DNA of 64,000 nt from Tenacibaculum singaporense (GTDB lineage Bacteria; Bacteroidota; Bacteroidia; Flavobacteriales; Flavobacteriaceae), in contig NZ_CP032548.1 in NCBI RefSeq assembly GCF_003867015.1, forward strand, positions 372,001 to 436,000. The letters are read 5' to 3'. The position numbers and the translations under genes are program-made. Numbering within the stretch: the first letter of the stretch is position 1; each line of letters starts with the position of its first letter. Shown here in pieces: positions 1-10,026 of this stretch. A model generated the notes under the pieces. That model was not told where the DNA came from, searched no databases, and worked only from the letters and a program-made list of their open reading frames with translations.

Positions 1-1
1 C

Positions 2-2470
2 GCCAAAGTTGATTTTAGCGATTCTAGCTTAAGCCTGCTTAGAAATTTCCCAAATGCATCAGTTCAATTATCTAACCTAACGGTTATTAACAACACTCCT
101 TTTGAAGGTGATACTTTAGTATATGCTAAAGAAGTAAACTTAGCATTAAAACTTACGGAGCTTTTTAAAGCTTCATCTGAGCAGCTAAACATCAAATCAT
201 TTACTATTGATGATGCTCTAGTAAATGTATTGGTTGATAAAAAAGGAAATGCTAACTACGATATTGCAAAACCATCTGAGACAGAAGAGACAAAAGATGA
301 AGAACCATCTACTTTTGGACTGTCTATTAATTCATATGCTATTAACAACGCTACTGTAAAATACAATGATGAACAAGGTAAACTAAACCTTGAGCTAACC
401 GAGTTAAACCATAGTGGAAGTGGTGACTTTTCTCAATCAAATACAGAACTAGATACCCAAACATCTACTTTAGTATCTTTTGGAATGGACGGTAATTCGT
501 ATGCCAAGAACCAAAAAATAGAATTAGATGCTATTTTAGGAATGGACTTAACTAATATGAAGTTTTCTTTCTTAAAAAATGAGGCTAAATTAAATAACCT
601 TCCATTGGTATTTGATGGTTTTGTTCAAGTTAACGAGAAAAACCAAGAGGTTGATATCAACTTCAAAACTCCGTCTTCCGACTTTAAAAACTTTTTAGGT
701 TTAATTCCTGAAGCTTATACCAAAAGTATTGCTGGTGTAAGCACTACGGGTAATTTTAGTGTAAACGGAAAGATAAACGGAATTATTGACGATAAACACA
801 TTCCGAAGTTAGATATTTCTATGAAGTCAAATAATGCTTCATTTAAATATCCAGATTTACCTAAAAGTGTTCAAAACATTAATATTGATGCACAAATAAA
901 AAACACTACTGGTAAAACCGAAAATACGTTTGTTACTATTAATGGTCTTTCTTTTAAGATTGATCAGGATACTTTTTCTGGAAAAGGAAATATTTATAAC
1001 CTAACTACTAATCCAAAGGTAAATGCTAGTTTAAAAGGTGTTTTAAACCTTGCTAATATTAACAAAGCATATCCTATTAATTTAGAAAATGAGTTAAGCG
1101 GAATTTTAAAGGCTGATTTGTATACGGAATTCGACATGAAAGCACTTGAGAATAATACTTTAAGCCGTATTAAAAATAACGGAAAAATGGAAGTAAGCGA
1201 CTTTGTTTTTTCTTCGGAAGATGTTGTAAACCCTCTTCATATTAAAAATACAATTGTCAATTTTACACCTGGTACCGTTAGCTTAACAAAGTTTGATGCT
1301 ACAACTGGAAAAAGTGACTTAAATGCTACTGGAACACTTAAAAACTTATTAGGTTTTTTACTTTCTGACAAAAAATTACGTGGAAATTTCAAACTGAATT
1401 CGAACAACTTTTATGTTAGTGATTTTATGCAAGAAAATCCTGAAACTGTCGAAAACGAAGATGACTCTAAAAAAGATACACCAACTGAATCTTTAAAAAT
1501 CCCTGCATTTTTAGATTGTGCTGTTTCTGCTAACGCTAAAACTGTATATTACGATAACTTGACTTTAAAAAATGTAAGAGGAACATTGCTTTTAAAAGAT
1601 GAAAAAGCCATTTTACAAAACATGAATGCTGGTATTTTTAATGGTCAAATTGCTTTAAATGGAGAAGTTAACACACAACAAAAGAAACCTACTTTCGACA
1701 TGAAATTAGGTATTAAATCTTTTGACATTGCTCAATCGTTTACCAGTTTAGATTTACTACAATCAATAAGTCCTATAGCAGGTGCTATGAATGGTAAATT
1801 AAATTCTGACATTGACTTAGCCGGAAGTTTAAATGATGATTTTACACCTAACTTAGCGTCTGTTTCGGGTAAAGCTTTAGCAGAATTATTAACTACTAGT
1901 ATAAATCCGCAAAAAACAAAAGCTTTAAGTTTATTAAATGATAAATTATCGTTCATTGATTTATCAAAACTAGATTTATCTGATATTAAAACACACCTGT
2001 CTTTTAAAGAAGGTAAAGTGGTGGTAAAACCATTTGATTTAAAATATAAGGACATTGGTATTACCGTTGGTGGAAGCCATGGGTTTGATAAGACAATGAG
2101 CTATAATGTCACTCTGAATGTTCCTGCAAAATATTTAGGTAACGAAGCACAAGGATTACTTTCTAAATTGAGCGCAAAAGACCAGCAAAATATTACGGTT
2201 CCTGTTACTGCTAACATTACAGGTAACATGACAAATCCTTCTGTAAAAACAGATTTATCTTCATCAGTTACTAAGTTAAGTCAGAAGTTGGTTCAGCAAC
2301 AAAAAGACAAGTTAGTAAACAACGCTATAGGTGGTTTATTCGGAAACAAAAAGAAAGACAGCACTAGTACAACCAACAAAAAAGAAGAAACCGTTAAAAA
2401 AGTAACGGATGTTTTAGGTGGTTTGTTTGGAAAAAAGAAGAAAAAACAACAAAAAGACACTGTTAAATAA
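2..2470 (+). CDS. AsmA-family envelope protein, 5' truncated
   Basis: The frame is open from base 2, so the gene runs in from the left; the TTG at 230 is internal. The visible ~822 residues contain many short beta-rich segments of the AsmA/TamB kind, with an AsmA-like C-terminal region (residues on the pattern of GKVVVKPFDLKYKDIGITV and VPVTANITGNMTNPSVKTDL). The protein ends in a lysine-rich tail. Known of the family: these are inner-membrane-anchored periplasmic proteins linked to outer-membrane assembly or phospholipid transport. The N-terminal membrane anchor is outside the window. A 128-bp gap separates it from the next gene, so co-transcription is uncertain. Confidence 0.8.
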   Translation, partial: AKVDFSDSSLSLLRNFPNASVQLSNLTVINNTPFEGDTLVYAKEVNLALKLTELFKASSEQLNIKSFTIDDALVNVLVDKKGNANYDIAKPSETEETKDEEPSTFGLSINSYAINNATVKYNDEQGKLNLELTELNHSGSGDFSQSNTELDTQTSTLVSFGMDGNSYAKNQKIELDAILGMDLTNMKFSFLKNEAKLNNLPLVFDGFVQVNEKNQEVDINFKTPSSDFKNFLGLIPEAYTKSIAGVSTTGNFSVNGKINGIIDDKHIPKLDISMKSNNASFKYPDLPKSVQNINIDAQIKNTTGKTENTFVTINGLSFKIDQDTFSGKGNIYNLTTNPKVNASLKGVLNLANINKAYPINLENELSGILKADLYTEFDMKALENNTLSRIKNNGKMEVSDFVFSSEDVVNPLHIKNTIVNFTPGTVSLTKFDATTGKSDLNATGTLKNLLGFLLSDKKLRGNFKLNSNNFYVSDFMQENPETVENEDDSKKDTPTESLKIPAFLDCAVSANAKTVYYDNLTLKNVRGTLLLKDEKAILQNMNAGIFNGQIALNGEVNTQQKKPTFDMKLGIKSFDIAQSFTSLDLLQSISPIAGAMNGKLNSDIDLAGSLNDDFTPNLASVSGKALAELLTTSINPQKTKALSLLNDKLSFIDLSKLDLSDIKTHLSFKEGKVVVKPFDLKYKDIGITVGGSHGFDKTMSYNVTLNVPAKYLGNEAQGLLSKLSAKDQQNITVPVTANITGNMTNPSVKTDLSSSVTKLSQKLVQQQKDKLVNNAIGGLFGNKKKDSTSTTNKKEETVKKVTDVLGGLFGKKKKKQQKDTVK

Positions 2471-2598
2471 TCTTTTGTAACATTTTCTTTACTTCATAGT
2501 CTTACATATATTAAGAGAACTTTGTAGGTTATTTAACAATTCTTAAATACACTTTACAAAGTTCTTCTTTTATGTTTGTTACCAACAACTAACTGACT

Positions 2599-5064
2599 AT
2601 GAAAATCATAACTACATTTTTATTTTTAGTATGCTCTTCAATTACTTTTTCTCAAATTACAGGAAAAGTTACCGATACTAAAAACCAGCCTATTTCTTTT
2701 GTAAGTGTATATTTAGAAAACACTATTACAGGTACTACAACCAACACAAATGGCGACTATGAATTAGCTTTTAACTCAACAGGACAACACACTGTAATAT
2801 TTCAAATGTTAGGCTATAAAACCGTTAAAAAAACTGTTGAAATTGACTCTTTTCCTTTTACATTAAATGTTGTTTTAGCTGAAGAAGAAGTTACCTTAGA
2901 TGAAGTGGTTGTTTCTTCTGAAGAAAATCCTGCTAACAAAATTATTAGGAATGCTATTGCTAGTAAAGCAAAAAACACGGATAAATTTGCTGAGTATACT
3001 GCTGATTTTTATTCTCGCGGCTTATTTAAAGTAAAAGATTTACCCAAAAAATTTTTAGGGCAAGATATTGGTGACATGGGTGGCGGATTGGATTCTACAA
3101 GAAGTGGTGTAGTATATCTTTCTGAAACCGTATCGAAAATCGCTTTTCAAAAAAGACCTAAAAACTTTAAAGAGCATATTATAGCTTCAAAAGTTAGTGG
3201 ACAAGACAACGGAATTAGTTTTAATCAAGCAGAAGATGTAAATTTTAATTTTTATGAAAATTCTTTTGATTTGGCTGACGTTAAAGTTGTTTCTCCCATT
3301 GCTAATGGTGCTTTTGGATACTACAACTATAAACTAACAGGTGTTTTTTATGATAAAAACGGAAAATTAATTAACAAAATTCAACTTTTACCAAAACGAA
3401 AGAACGATCGTGTTTTTAGTGGTTTTATTTATATTGTTGAAGATGATTGGGCTATTTACGGTGCTGATGTTATGGTCACTGGTGCACAAATAAGCTTGCC
3501 TATCGTAGATTCACTACACATTAAGCAAAACTATAATTTCTCTACTAAAAACAAAGCGTGGATACCCATTACACAAACTATAGATTTTAAAGCTGGTTTA
3601 TTTGGGTTCCATTTCAACGGTCGATTTTCTGCTGCTTATTCTAACTATAATTTCAACCCTAACTTTACTGAAGATACTTTTGGTAACGAAGTACTTTCGT
3701 TTGCAGAAAATGCTACTGAAAAGGATTCGCTATACTGGAATAAAATTCGTCCCGTAACTTTAACTTCTGAAGAAATATCAGATTACAAATTAAAAGACAG
3801 CATAAAAACCATTCGAAAATCGAAGAAATATTTAGATTCTATTGACACCAAAAACAATAAATTTAAACCGTTAGATTTTCTTTCTGGGTACACTTATCGA
3901 GACTCTTACAACAAGTGGTCGTTAAGCACTTCTTCCCCCATTGAAAGCCTTAACTTTAATACGGTGCAAGGGTGGAATTCTTCTTTAGGTGTTAACTATC
4001 GAAAATCACTTAACAAAAAAGGGAAACGTTTTAGTATTGGGGCTAATGTTAATTATGGTTTTTCAGAGAAAAAAGTGCGTCCTACAGCCAACTTTAACTA
4101 TCGTTGGAACAATACTACGCGACCTGTTTTAACAATTTCTGGAGGAATTGCCACACCACAGTTCAACCCAAAACAACCAATTTCTAAGTTTTGGAATACG
4201 ATAAGTTCTGTTGGTTTTGAAAGAAATTATTTGAAAATATATGAAAAGACATTTGCTAAAACATCCTTTTCTCAAGAAGTAACGAACGGAATACGCATGT
4301 TTTCTTCTTTAGAATTTGCAGACAGAAAGCCATTATTTAATACAACCGATTATGCAATGTTTCCGCAAGACGATTTAGACTACACTTCTAATAATCCGCA
4401 AAACCCTACTGATTTTTCAACAGGTTTTACACCTCATCAAATGTGGACTTTCTCTGTAGGGGCAAACATAAATTTTGGACAAAAGTACTTATCATATCCT
4501 GATGGAAAATATAATATCCCAAGTCGTAAGTACCCATCGCTATATATTGGCTATCAAAAAAACTTTGGCTCAGGAAATTCTGAATGGAATTCAGATGTGA
4601 TTTTTTCTCAATTGTATCAACAAATCAATTTGGGTAATTGGGGTGAGTTTGCTTACAAAGCAAGAGGAGGCATATTTCTAGAGCAAAAAGACATTCCGTT
4701 TATAGATTATGCTCATTTTAACGGAAATCGCTTGTTAATATCTCCAAAAGACAACTATTTGGACAACTTTTACATGCTTCCGTATTATCAATTAAGTTCT
4801 AATGATAAATACGCTGAACTTCATGGAGAATATAATTTTAAAGGAGCATTGTTAAGTAAGGTTCCTTTGTTAAATAAACTTAACTTTCATTTAGTTACTG
4901 GTGCTAAAGGATTATTTACAGCAGGTAACAAACCTTATTCTGAGTTTGCTATTGGTTTAGATAATGTTGGTGTTGGAAAATGGCGTTTTTTACGTGTAGA
5001 TTTTGCTCGTTCTTACTTTAATGGAAAATCTGAAAACAGAGTAGTTTTCGGGATAAAATTGTAG
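2599..5064 (+). CDS. DUF5686 / carboxypeptidase-regulatory-like outer-membrane protein
   Basis: The 821-residue protein has a signal peptide (about residues 1-18, ending TFSQ), a carboxypeptidase-D regulatory-like domain (about 19-105, ITGKVTDTKNQPISFVSVYL) and a long C-terminal region rich in alternating aromatic strands that ends in VVFGIKL, typical of an outer-membrane beta-barrel. This order matches the Bacteroidota DUF5686 family. The molecular function is unknown; it lacks the plug-domain signature of a TonB-dependent receptor. moaD starts 10 bp downstream, which suggests a shared transcript although no functional link is obvious. Confidence 0.8.
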   Translation: MKIITTFLFLVCSSITFSQITGKVTDTKNQPISFVSVYLENTITGTTTNTNGDYELAFNSTGQHTVIFQMLGYKTVKKTVEIDSFPFTLNVVLAEEEVTLDEVVVSSEENPANKIIRNAIASKAKNTDKFAEYTADFYSRGLFKVKDLPKKFLGQDIGDMGGGLDSTRSGVVYLSETVSKIAFQKRPKNFKEHIIASKVSGQDNGISFNQAEDVNFNFYENSFDLADVKVVSPIANGAFGYYNYKLTGVFYDKNGKLINKIQLLPKRKNDRVFSGFIYIVEDDWAIYGADVMVTGAQISLPIVDSLHIKQNYNFSTKNKAWIPITQTIDFKAGLFGFHFNGRFSAAYSNYNFNPNFTEDTFGNEVLSFAENATEKDSLYWNKIRPVTLTSEEISDYKLKDSIKTIRKSKKYLDSIDTKNNKFKPLDFLSGYTYRDSYNKWSLSTSSPIESLNFNTVQGWNSSLGVNYRKSLNKKGKRFSIGANVNYGFSEKKVRPTANFNYRWNNTTRPVLTISGGIATPQFNPKQPISKFWNTISSVGFERNYLKIYEKTFAKTSFSQEVTNGIRMFSSLEFADRKPLFNTTDYAMFPQDDLDYTSNNPQNPTDFSTGFTPHQMWTFSVGANINFGQKYLSYPDGKYNIPSRKYPSLYIGYQKNFGSGNSEWNSDVIFSQLYQQINLGNWGEFAYKARGGIFLEQKDIPFIDYAHFNGNRLLISPKDNYLDNFYMLPYYQLSSNDKYAELHGEYNFKGALLSKVPLLNKLNFHLVTGAKGLFTAGNKPYSEFAIGLDNVGVGKWRFLRVDFARSYFNGKSENRVVFGIKL

Positions 5065-5074
5065 ATTTGCTACT

Positions 5075-5317
5075 ATGAAAATAAGCATTCTATTTTTCGG
5101 TATGGCTACAGACTTAGTTGATAGTTCTTCTTTGGAAATTGAACTACCTAACAAAAGTTCTGTTGCTAGTTTTAAAGAATTTCTTTTAGCAGAATTCCCT
5201 GAGTTACAAAAAATGAGTTCGTATGCGGTAGCCATTAACGAAAGTTACGCTACTGACGATATGCTCATAAAAGAAAATGATGTAATCGCAATTATTCCTC
5301 CAGTTAGTGGAGGATAA
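5075..5317 (+). CDS. moaD: Molybdopterin synthase sulfur-carrier subunit MoaD
   Basis: This 80-residue ubiquitin-fold protein ends in Gly-Gly (SGG), the C-terminus that is adenylated and thiocarboxylated in MoaD. The N-terminus (MKISILFFGMATDLV) and the IPPVSGG tail fit the MoaD/ThiS family; length and the FFGMA start favour MoaD over ThiS. It would donate sulfur to the molybdopterin precursor together with MoaE, which is encoded about 10 kb away at 15639. No other molybdenum-cofactor genes are next to it. It follows the DUF5686 gene by 10 bp. Confidence 0.87.
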   Translation: MKISILFFGMATDLVDSSSLEIELPNKSSVASFKEFLLAEFPELQKMSSYAVAINESYATDDMLIKENDVIAIIPPVSGG

Positions 5318-5344
5318 TTTATTACCATTTGAAAAAACTAAGCC

Positions 5345-5620
5345 TCAGCCTTTTTTTAAGTATTTTCCAACGAAAAATGTTCCGAAAGGTAAGATAGAAA
5401 GTAAGCTAACAATTCCGAAAGTTTTACCGTTCCAATTTAGCTCGTACTTTAACATGATTGCCAATACTATGTATCCTACAAATAACAATCCGTGAGGCAT
5501 ACCAAGCATTTTAACATACTCTGGGTTTCCTTGCATGTATTTAATTGGAACTGCTATAAAAAGCAATAAAATATAAGATATTCCTTCTAATAAACTTACT
5601 AATCTGAAAAAATTAATCAT
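5345..5620 (-). CDS. DUF3817 small membrane protein
   Basis: A protein of about 91 residues with three predicted membrane segments and the family-like N-terminus FFRLVSLLEGISY followed by a GxxHGLLF-type motif (GMPHGLLFVGY). The frame can also begin at a GTG at 5632, directly beside the stop of the upstream TonB receptor; I prefer the ATG at 5620 because family members usually start just before FFR. It lies last in a leftward group recO - TonB receptor - DUF3817. Function is unknown; the family is related to small integral membrane proteins of the YdzA type. Confidence 0.75.
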   Translation of the reverse strand: MINFFRLVSLLEGISYILLLFIAVPIKYMQGNPEYVKMLGMPHGLLFVGYIVLAIMLKYELNWNGKTFGIVSLLSILPFGTFFVGKYLKKG

Positions 5621-5632
5621 TTGGATTTTCAC

Positions 5633-8098
5633 TTAAAAATTGGTTAGCAAAGATACTGAAATATTACGTCCCGCAGCTGAAACTCCTGAAGCAAATTCCT
5701 TATAATGCTCATCAAACAAGTTAGACAATTGTGCTTGTAAAGCTATGTTTTTTGTAAATTGATATTTTCCATATAATCCAACAGTCACCCAACTAGGGCT
5801 TCCGTAATATTTATCAATATCTTCGGTTGCATTTGCATTGACAATTGGTGTTTGTTCATGATTATCAATACCCTCTGTTATATTATAGTCTGAAATATCT
5901 TTTTTTGCGTTGAATACTAGGTTAGCTCCACCTTCAAACTTCTTGTTTACATAGCTTAAATCAAAACGCCCAAATAGTGGTGGAATAGATGACATTGGTT
6001 CGTTGGTATCGTATGTTTTACCATAGGTATACGTAACAAACCCAGAAGTATTCCAGTTTTTATGTAGCCTCCCTTGATAACTTACCGTGGCACCCGTAAC
6101 ATAAGCTGTTCCTTTGTTTACATTAGCAACAATAGCTCCGTCCTCTCCATCATATTCAATAGTTGAGCTTCCATTCAATTCAAAACTCTCTCTATAAATG
6201 TAGTTATTCAATAAAGTATAATACACATTTGCCCCAACTCTAAATTTTCTATTATTAAAATATTTTTGAGCTCCAATTTCAGCATTATATGCGTGTTCTG
6301 GTTTTAAACTAGTATTTGGTATGGTTACTTTTCCGTTTTTCTCTCTTATCTTTCCTACATCATCAATATTTGGTGATCTGAAACCAGAAGATAATACTGT
6401 ATTTAATTGCCAAGTTTTATTAGGCTTGTACACATAACCTATAGTTGCTGTTAACGATTGGTTATCTAATTGAATATTATTTTGAGGAATATCAATAAAA
6501 GTTTCATCTAACCATTTTGCTTTTAATACTGTATTTGTTCCTCTTATACCTGTATTTAACGTTGATTTACTATTGATATCTTGACGGTAATCTACATAAA
6601 AAGCAGAGCTCAAATAACTGCTTCCCACATCTGGGTAACGCGACTGCACTGTAAAATCTCCATCAAAACCAATTATGTTACTATCATTAACTCGTAACGT
6701 TTTTCCGTAAGAATTAGACTCCACATCATTGTAAGTAACTTCAATTCCATATCCTAAATTTCTATTTTCTGCTAATGGTATTGTAAAATCTCCATTCAAA
6801 CTAAAAGCATCCACACTTTCTTTTCTGTAAGACCTATCTAGACTTCCAAACTTTCGTTGAATACGACTTTCTTTTATATTTTGATAAGCTAAAGTAATGG
6901 TTCCATTATCCATCCACTTTTTCTTTGGATTGATAATTAACTGAGGAGATATTAACAAACGTTTTTGAGGCCCATAATACCATTCAGCAAACTTTAAACT
7001 TCCTTTTTTCAATTCATTTAACTTATCAAAACGAGGTATATCAGAAGAAGTTGAATATTGAATATTTAATTTAAAATCTGTGTTTTTTGAAAAAGGCACA
7101 TAAAACTTTTGCAATACGTCTGTTTGACTGTAACCTGTATTTCTTTGTAGGTTTTGGTCAGAATTAACTACTGGTGTGTCGTTATAAAAAGTACGAGTAT
7201 TATTAGAATAAAAAGGAACTTTCCCCCAATTTTCAAAACCGTGAGAACGGTTTTCTCCCATCTTTAAGTCTCCAAAATTACTATGAGATATACTTGTAAA
7301 AGAAGCCCATTTTTTAAATCTTAATTCGGTAGAAACCACATTGGTTACTTCATTATTTACCGAACTATATCGTAAAAAAGTATTCCCTTTAATTTCACTT
7401 CCTTTTTCTGATAGTTTTGGGGTTTTAGTGTAATAATGAATTACTCCTCCTAATGCGTCTGAACCATAAATTACCGATGAGGGTCCAAAAACAACTTCTG
7501 TTCTGTCTAATAAGTTTGGAGCCACTGTTATTGAATTTTGTAAGTGTCCTTTTCTGTAAATTGCATTGTTCATACGAACACCATCAACCACTAAAAGTAC
7601 TCGATTACTTTCCATTCCACGTAAGACAGGACTTCCTCCTCCAAACTGTGATTTCTGAACTTTAATTCCAGGAACACTTGCTAATAAATCTGCTGAAGTT
7701 TGAGGTGATAGTTTTTCTATTTCTTTTAAAGATACTACCGCTATTTGCTCTGCAATACGGTTGGCTTTCTCTCTATTTTTAAAAACCGAAACAACTACCT
7801 CATCTAACTGTTCTGAGTTTTTCGATAAATAAACATGATAGTTATTTCTTTTTATTACTGATTTTTTTTCTTGATATTCAGCATAAGATACATGTGCAAA
7901 CGTAAGTAACTCATTCACTCTAAAATCAGAAACATCAACCTTTCCTAATTCATCACTTATAGCAGACGTTGTTTTGCTTTTATTAAAAACAGCAACAGCC
8001 TCTACAGGTTTCCCCGTTTCAGCATCAATAACAGTAATAGTTTGAGAAAAAATTGTGGTAACAAATAGTAAAAAAAATACAGTAATTCTGTGTTTCAT
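5633..8098 (-). CDS. TonB-dependent receptor
   Basis: The 821-residue protein has a signal peptide (MKHRITVFFLLFVTTIFSQ), a carboxypeptidase-regulatory-like domain (about 20-95), a plug domain (about 115-235, including SPVLRGMESNRVLLVVDGVR and the GPSSVIYGSDALGGVIH stretch) and a C-terminal beta-barrel ending in phenylalanine (SVSLLTNF). It imports an unknown ligand across the outer membrane using TonB-ExbBD. The plug sequence is reminiscent of haem/haemoglobin receptors, but no haem-utilisation gene is nearby, so the substrate stays open. It starts 1 bp after recO ends, so it is probably transcribed from the recO promoter. Confidence 0.88.
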   Translation of the reverse strand: MKHRITVFFLLFVTTIFSQTITVIDAETGKPVEAVAVFNKSKTTSAISDELGKVDVSDFRVNELLTFAHVSYAEYQEKKSVIKRNNYHVYLSKNSEQLDEVVVSVFKNREKANRIAEQIAVVSLKEIEKLSPQTSADLLASVPGIKVQKSQFGGGSPVLRGMESNRVLLVVDGVRMNNAIYRKGHLQNSITVAPNLLDRTEVVFGPSSVIYGSDALGGVIHYYTKTPKLSEKGSEIKGNTFLRYSSVNNEVTNVVSTELRFKKWASFTSISHSNFGDLKMGENRSHGFENWGKVPFYSNNTRTFYNDTPVVNSDQNLQRNTGYSQTDVLQKFYVPFSKNTDFKLNIQYSTSSDIPRFDKLNELKKGSLKFAEWYYGPQKRLLISPQLIINPKKKWMDNGTITLAYQNIKESRIQRKFGSLDRSYRKESVDAFSLNGDFTIPLAENRNLGYGIEVTYNDVESNSYGKTLRVNDSNIIGFDGDFTVQSRYPDVGSSYLSSAFYVDYRQDINSKSTLNTGIRGTNTVLKAKWLDETFIDIPQNNIQLDNQSLTATIGYVYKPNKTWQLNTVLSSGFRSPNIDDVGKIREKNGKVTIPNTSLKPEHAYNAEIGAQKYFNNRKFRVGANVYYTLLNNYIYRESFELNGSSTIEYDGEDGAIVANVNKGTAYVTGATVSYQGRLHKNWNTSGFVTYTYGKTYDTNEPMSSIPPLFGRFDLSYVNKKFEGGANLVFNAKKDISDYNITEGIDNHEQTPIVNANATEDIDKYYGSPSWVTVGLYGKYQFTKNIALQAQLSNLFDEHYKEFASGVSAAGRNISVSLLTNF

Positions 8099-8099
8099 A

Positions 8100-8822
8100 T
8101 TAATTAAATACAGTTTCTAAAACATCTAATGATTTAGGCTTTCTAAATCCTTCCAAATGTAATTCATAATACTGAACTATAATTCGGAGAATAATTTGTC
8201 TTTCTTTTTTTGAATAAGAAATTGAATTAATTGCATCAAAATTTATGCCTAACAAGCTTTTAAACAGCATTATTTCTTTTCCTGAAATCGTTAGTTTTTC
8301 ATATTCGGTATCTGTAAAGCCTCCTTCTAATAAATTAAATGCTGTCTTATCAATATTGGTAGTATCTGGATAGAAGCCAAGATACCTAGATAAGTTTAAC
8401 AAAAACAGTAAGTGAAAGTTTGCAATCTCATCATGCGTATCCAACCAAATCAAAGATGTTTCAATATAACTATATAAAGGATTATTTTCTTCCTCTTCTT
8501 GTAGAATATATGATAACACTTCAGATAAAAATAATACAATTGTTTGCTTAACAACTGAAGTATAAATAGTTTCATACGGGTGAATCACCTGTACTTCTTT
8601 AATAGAATGCAACGAACTTTTGTTACTATGGTTTGCCGTAAGGTTTAATTGCGTTAATGGCTGAAAATGTGCAGGCTTTAACTTTCCTTTTTTTGATTTC
8701 AGCACTCCTTTTATCATGTACGATTTTACTCCTTCTTGTAGAGTAAAACATTTTACAATCAAACTAGTATCTCCATATTTAAGAGAACTCAAAACGATGA
8801 CTTTTGTAGTAATTACTGCCAT
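8100..8822 (-). CDS. recO: DNA repair protein RecO
   Basis: The 240-residue protein has the N-terminal OB-fold typical of RecO (VITTKVIVLSSLKYGDTSLIVKC) and a helical C-terminal half with LLNLSRYLGFYPD, a recurring RecO motif. RecO works with RecR to load RecA on SSB-coated DNA in gap repair. Length is normal for the family (220-260). It has an ATG start and heads a leftward cluster, the TonB receptor following at once. A TATCTTTG-like -7 element (minus strand, 8854-8861) precedes it but without a well-placed TTG. Confidence 0.9.
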   Translation of the reverse strand: MAVITTKVIVLSSLKYGDTSLIVKCFTLQEGVKSYMIKGVLKSKKGKLKPAHFQPLTQLNLTANHSNKSSLHSIKEVQVIHPYETIYTSVVKQTIVLFLSEVLSYILQEEEENNPLYSYIETSLIWLDTHDEIANFHLLFLLNLSRYLGFYPDTTNIDKTAFNLLEGGFTDTEYEKLTISGKEIMLFKSLLGINFDAINSISYSKKERQIILRIIVQYYELHLEGFRKPKSLDVLETVFN

Positions 8823-8914
8823 TTAATTAAGCTTATCTATTAAAATCATTACTCAAAGATATACCAATAATACCAACAAAAATAGTACATTCGTGTAAAA
8901 TTGATTCCTTTAGT

Positions 8915-9388
8915 ATGGCAACAGAGATAGAGCGAAAATTCTTGGTAAAATCTACAGACTTTAAACAAGAAGCTTTTCAAAAAAACTACATCAAACAAGG
9001 ATTTTTAAACTCTGATAAAGAACGTGTGGTGCGTGTTCGCATTAAAGATGATAAAGGCTTTTTAACCATTAAAGGTCCTTCAAACACTAATGGAACTACT
9101 CGTTTTGAATGGGAAAAAGAAATTGACAAGGAAGAAGCTGAAAGTCTTTTTAATTTATGCGAAAAAGGTATTATTGAAAAGTATCGATATTTAATAAGCA
9201 TTGGCAATCATACGTTTGAAGTAGATGAGTTTTTGGGAGACAATAATGGTTTGCTTATTGCTGAAGTAGAGTTAGAAGACGAAAACGAACATTTTTCAAA
9301 ACCAGAGTGGTTAGGTAAAGAAGTTACCGGAATCGCTAAGTATTACAATTCAAACTTAAGTAAGTATCCGTATACGAACTGGTCTTAA
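8915..9388 (+). CDS. CYTH-domain protein (triphosphate tunnel metalloenzyme)
   Basis: The 157-residue protein opens with the metal-binding signature ExExK (E4, E6, K8 in ATEIERKFLV), followed by basic and acidic tunnel residues (RVRIKDDKGFLTIKG, FEVDEF, EVELEDE). Bacterial members of about this size are mostly inorganic triphosphatases; adenylate cyclase activity is possible in the wider family but unlikely here. The gene is monocistronic. Its stop codon overlaps that of the convergent hemolysin III-family gene within one TTAA. Confidence 0.85.
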   Translation: MATEIERKFLVKSTDFKQEAFQKNYIKQGFLNSDKERVVRVRIKDDKGFLTIKGPSNTNGTTRFEWEKEIDKEEAESLFNLCEKGIIEKYRYLISIGNHTFEVDEFLGDNNGLLIAEVELEDENEHFSKPEWLGKEVTGIAKYYNSNLSKYPYTNWS

Positions 9389-10026
9389 ACACACATATAG
9401 ATCGCTAAAAAATGACTCAAACTACCCAAGAGAACAAAAACATGAAAGATTGCGTGATTATATTCCAATTTTTTAATAGAATATAGAATAGCTCCTACAG
9501 TATAAAAAACTCCACCAAGAAAAAGATACAACAAGCCTTTATCTGATAAGTTTTCCATTAAAGGCTTAATTACAAAAACAACTTGCCACCCCATTAATAA
9601 ATACAATGCAGTTGATAGTTTGTCAAACCGTCCTGTAAAAAAAAGCTTTAGTACAACCCCAGTTTTGGCAAATAACCAAACAAAAATAAACATATACCAA
9701 CCCAGTTTTGGCGGTAATACGACTAAGCAAAATGGGGTATATGTTCCAGCAATTAATACATAAATAGCTGCATGATCAAAAATATTGAGTCTTCGTCTGA
9801 GTTTAGGTTTTTTGGCGGCATGATAAAATGTAGATGCTGCATAAAGAATTATCATACTTAACCCATAAATACAAAAGCTAGCTATTTTCCAAAAAGCATG
9901 ATAATTAAGGGATTTTTTCACTAAAAAAGGAAAGGCTATAATACTTAACAACAATCCAAACCCGTGAGTAAGGATGTTTAACCTTTCTTCTTTTTCGCTA
10001 TAAAAGTGATTTAAATTCTCGCTCAT
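9385..10026 (-). CDS. Hemolysin III / PAQR-family membrane protein
   Basis: The 213-residue protein has about seven hydrophobic segments and conserved family positions: NILTHGFG near residue 20, TFYHAAKK near 70, FDHAAIYVLIAGTYTP near 85 and a late FHVFVLLGSLSHF. The histidines are the likely zinc site of the PAQR/TrhA fold. Bacterial TrhA proteins influence membrane lipid balance; direct haemolysin activity is doubtful. It overlaps the upstream plsC-type gene by 29 bp, so the two are translationally coupled, a pairing that supports a membrane-lipid role. Confidence 0.87.
   Translation of the reverse strand: MSENLNHFYSEKEERLNILTHGFGLLLSIIAFPFLVKKSLNYHAFWKIASFCIYGLSMIILYAASTFYHAAKKPKLRRRLNIFDHAAIYVLIAGTYTPFCLVVLPPKLGWYMFIFVWLFAKTGVVLKLFFTGRFDKLSTALYLLMGWQVVFVIKPLMENLSDKGLLYLFLGGVFYTVGAILYSIKKLEYNHAIFHVFVLLGSLSHFLAIYMCV

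Noticed and set aside
5633..8098. Haem receptor with a dedicated uptake locus
   Set aside because: The plug is reminiscent of haem receptors, but no haem-binding lipoprotein, ABC permease or haem oxygenase gene is adjacent. The ligand is left open.
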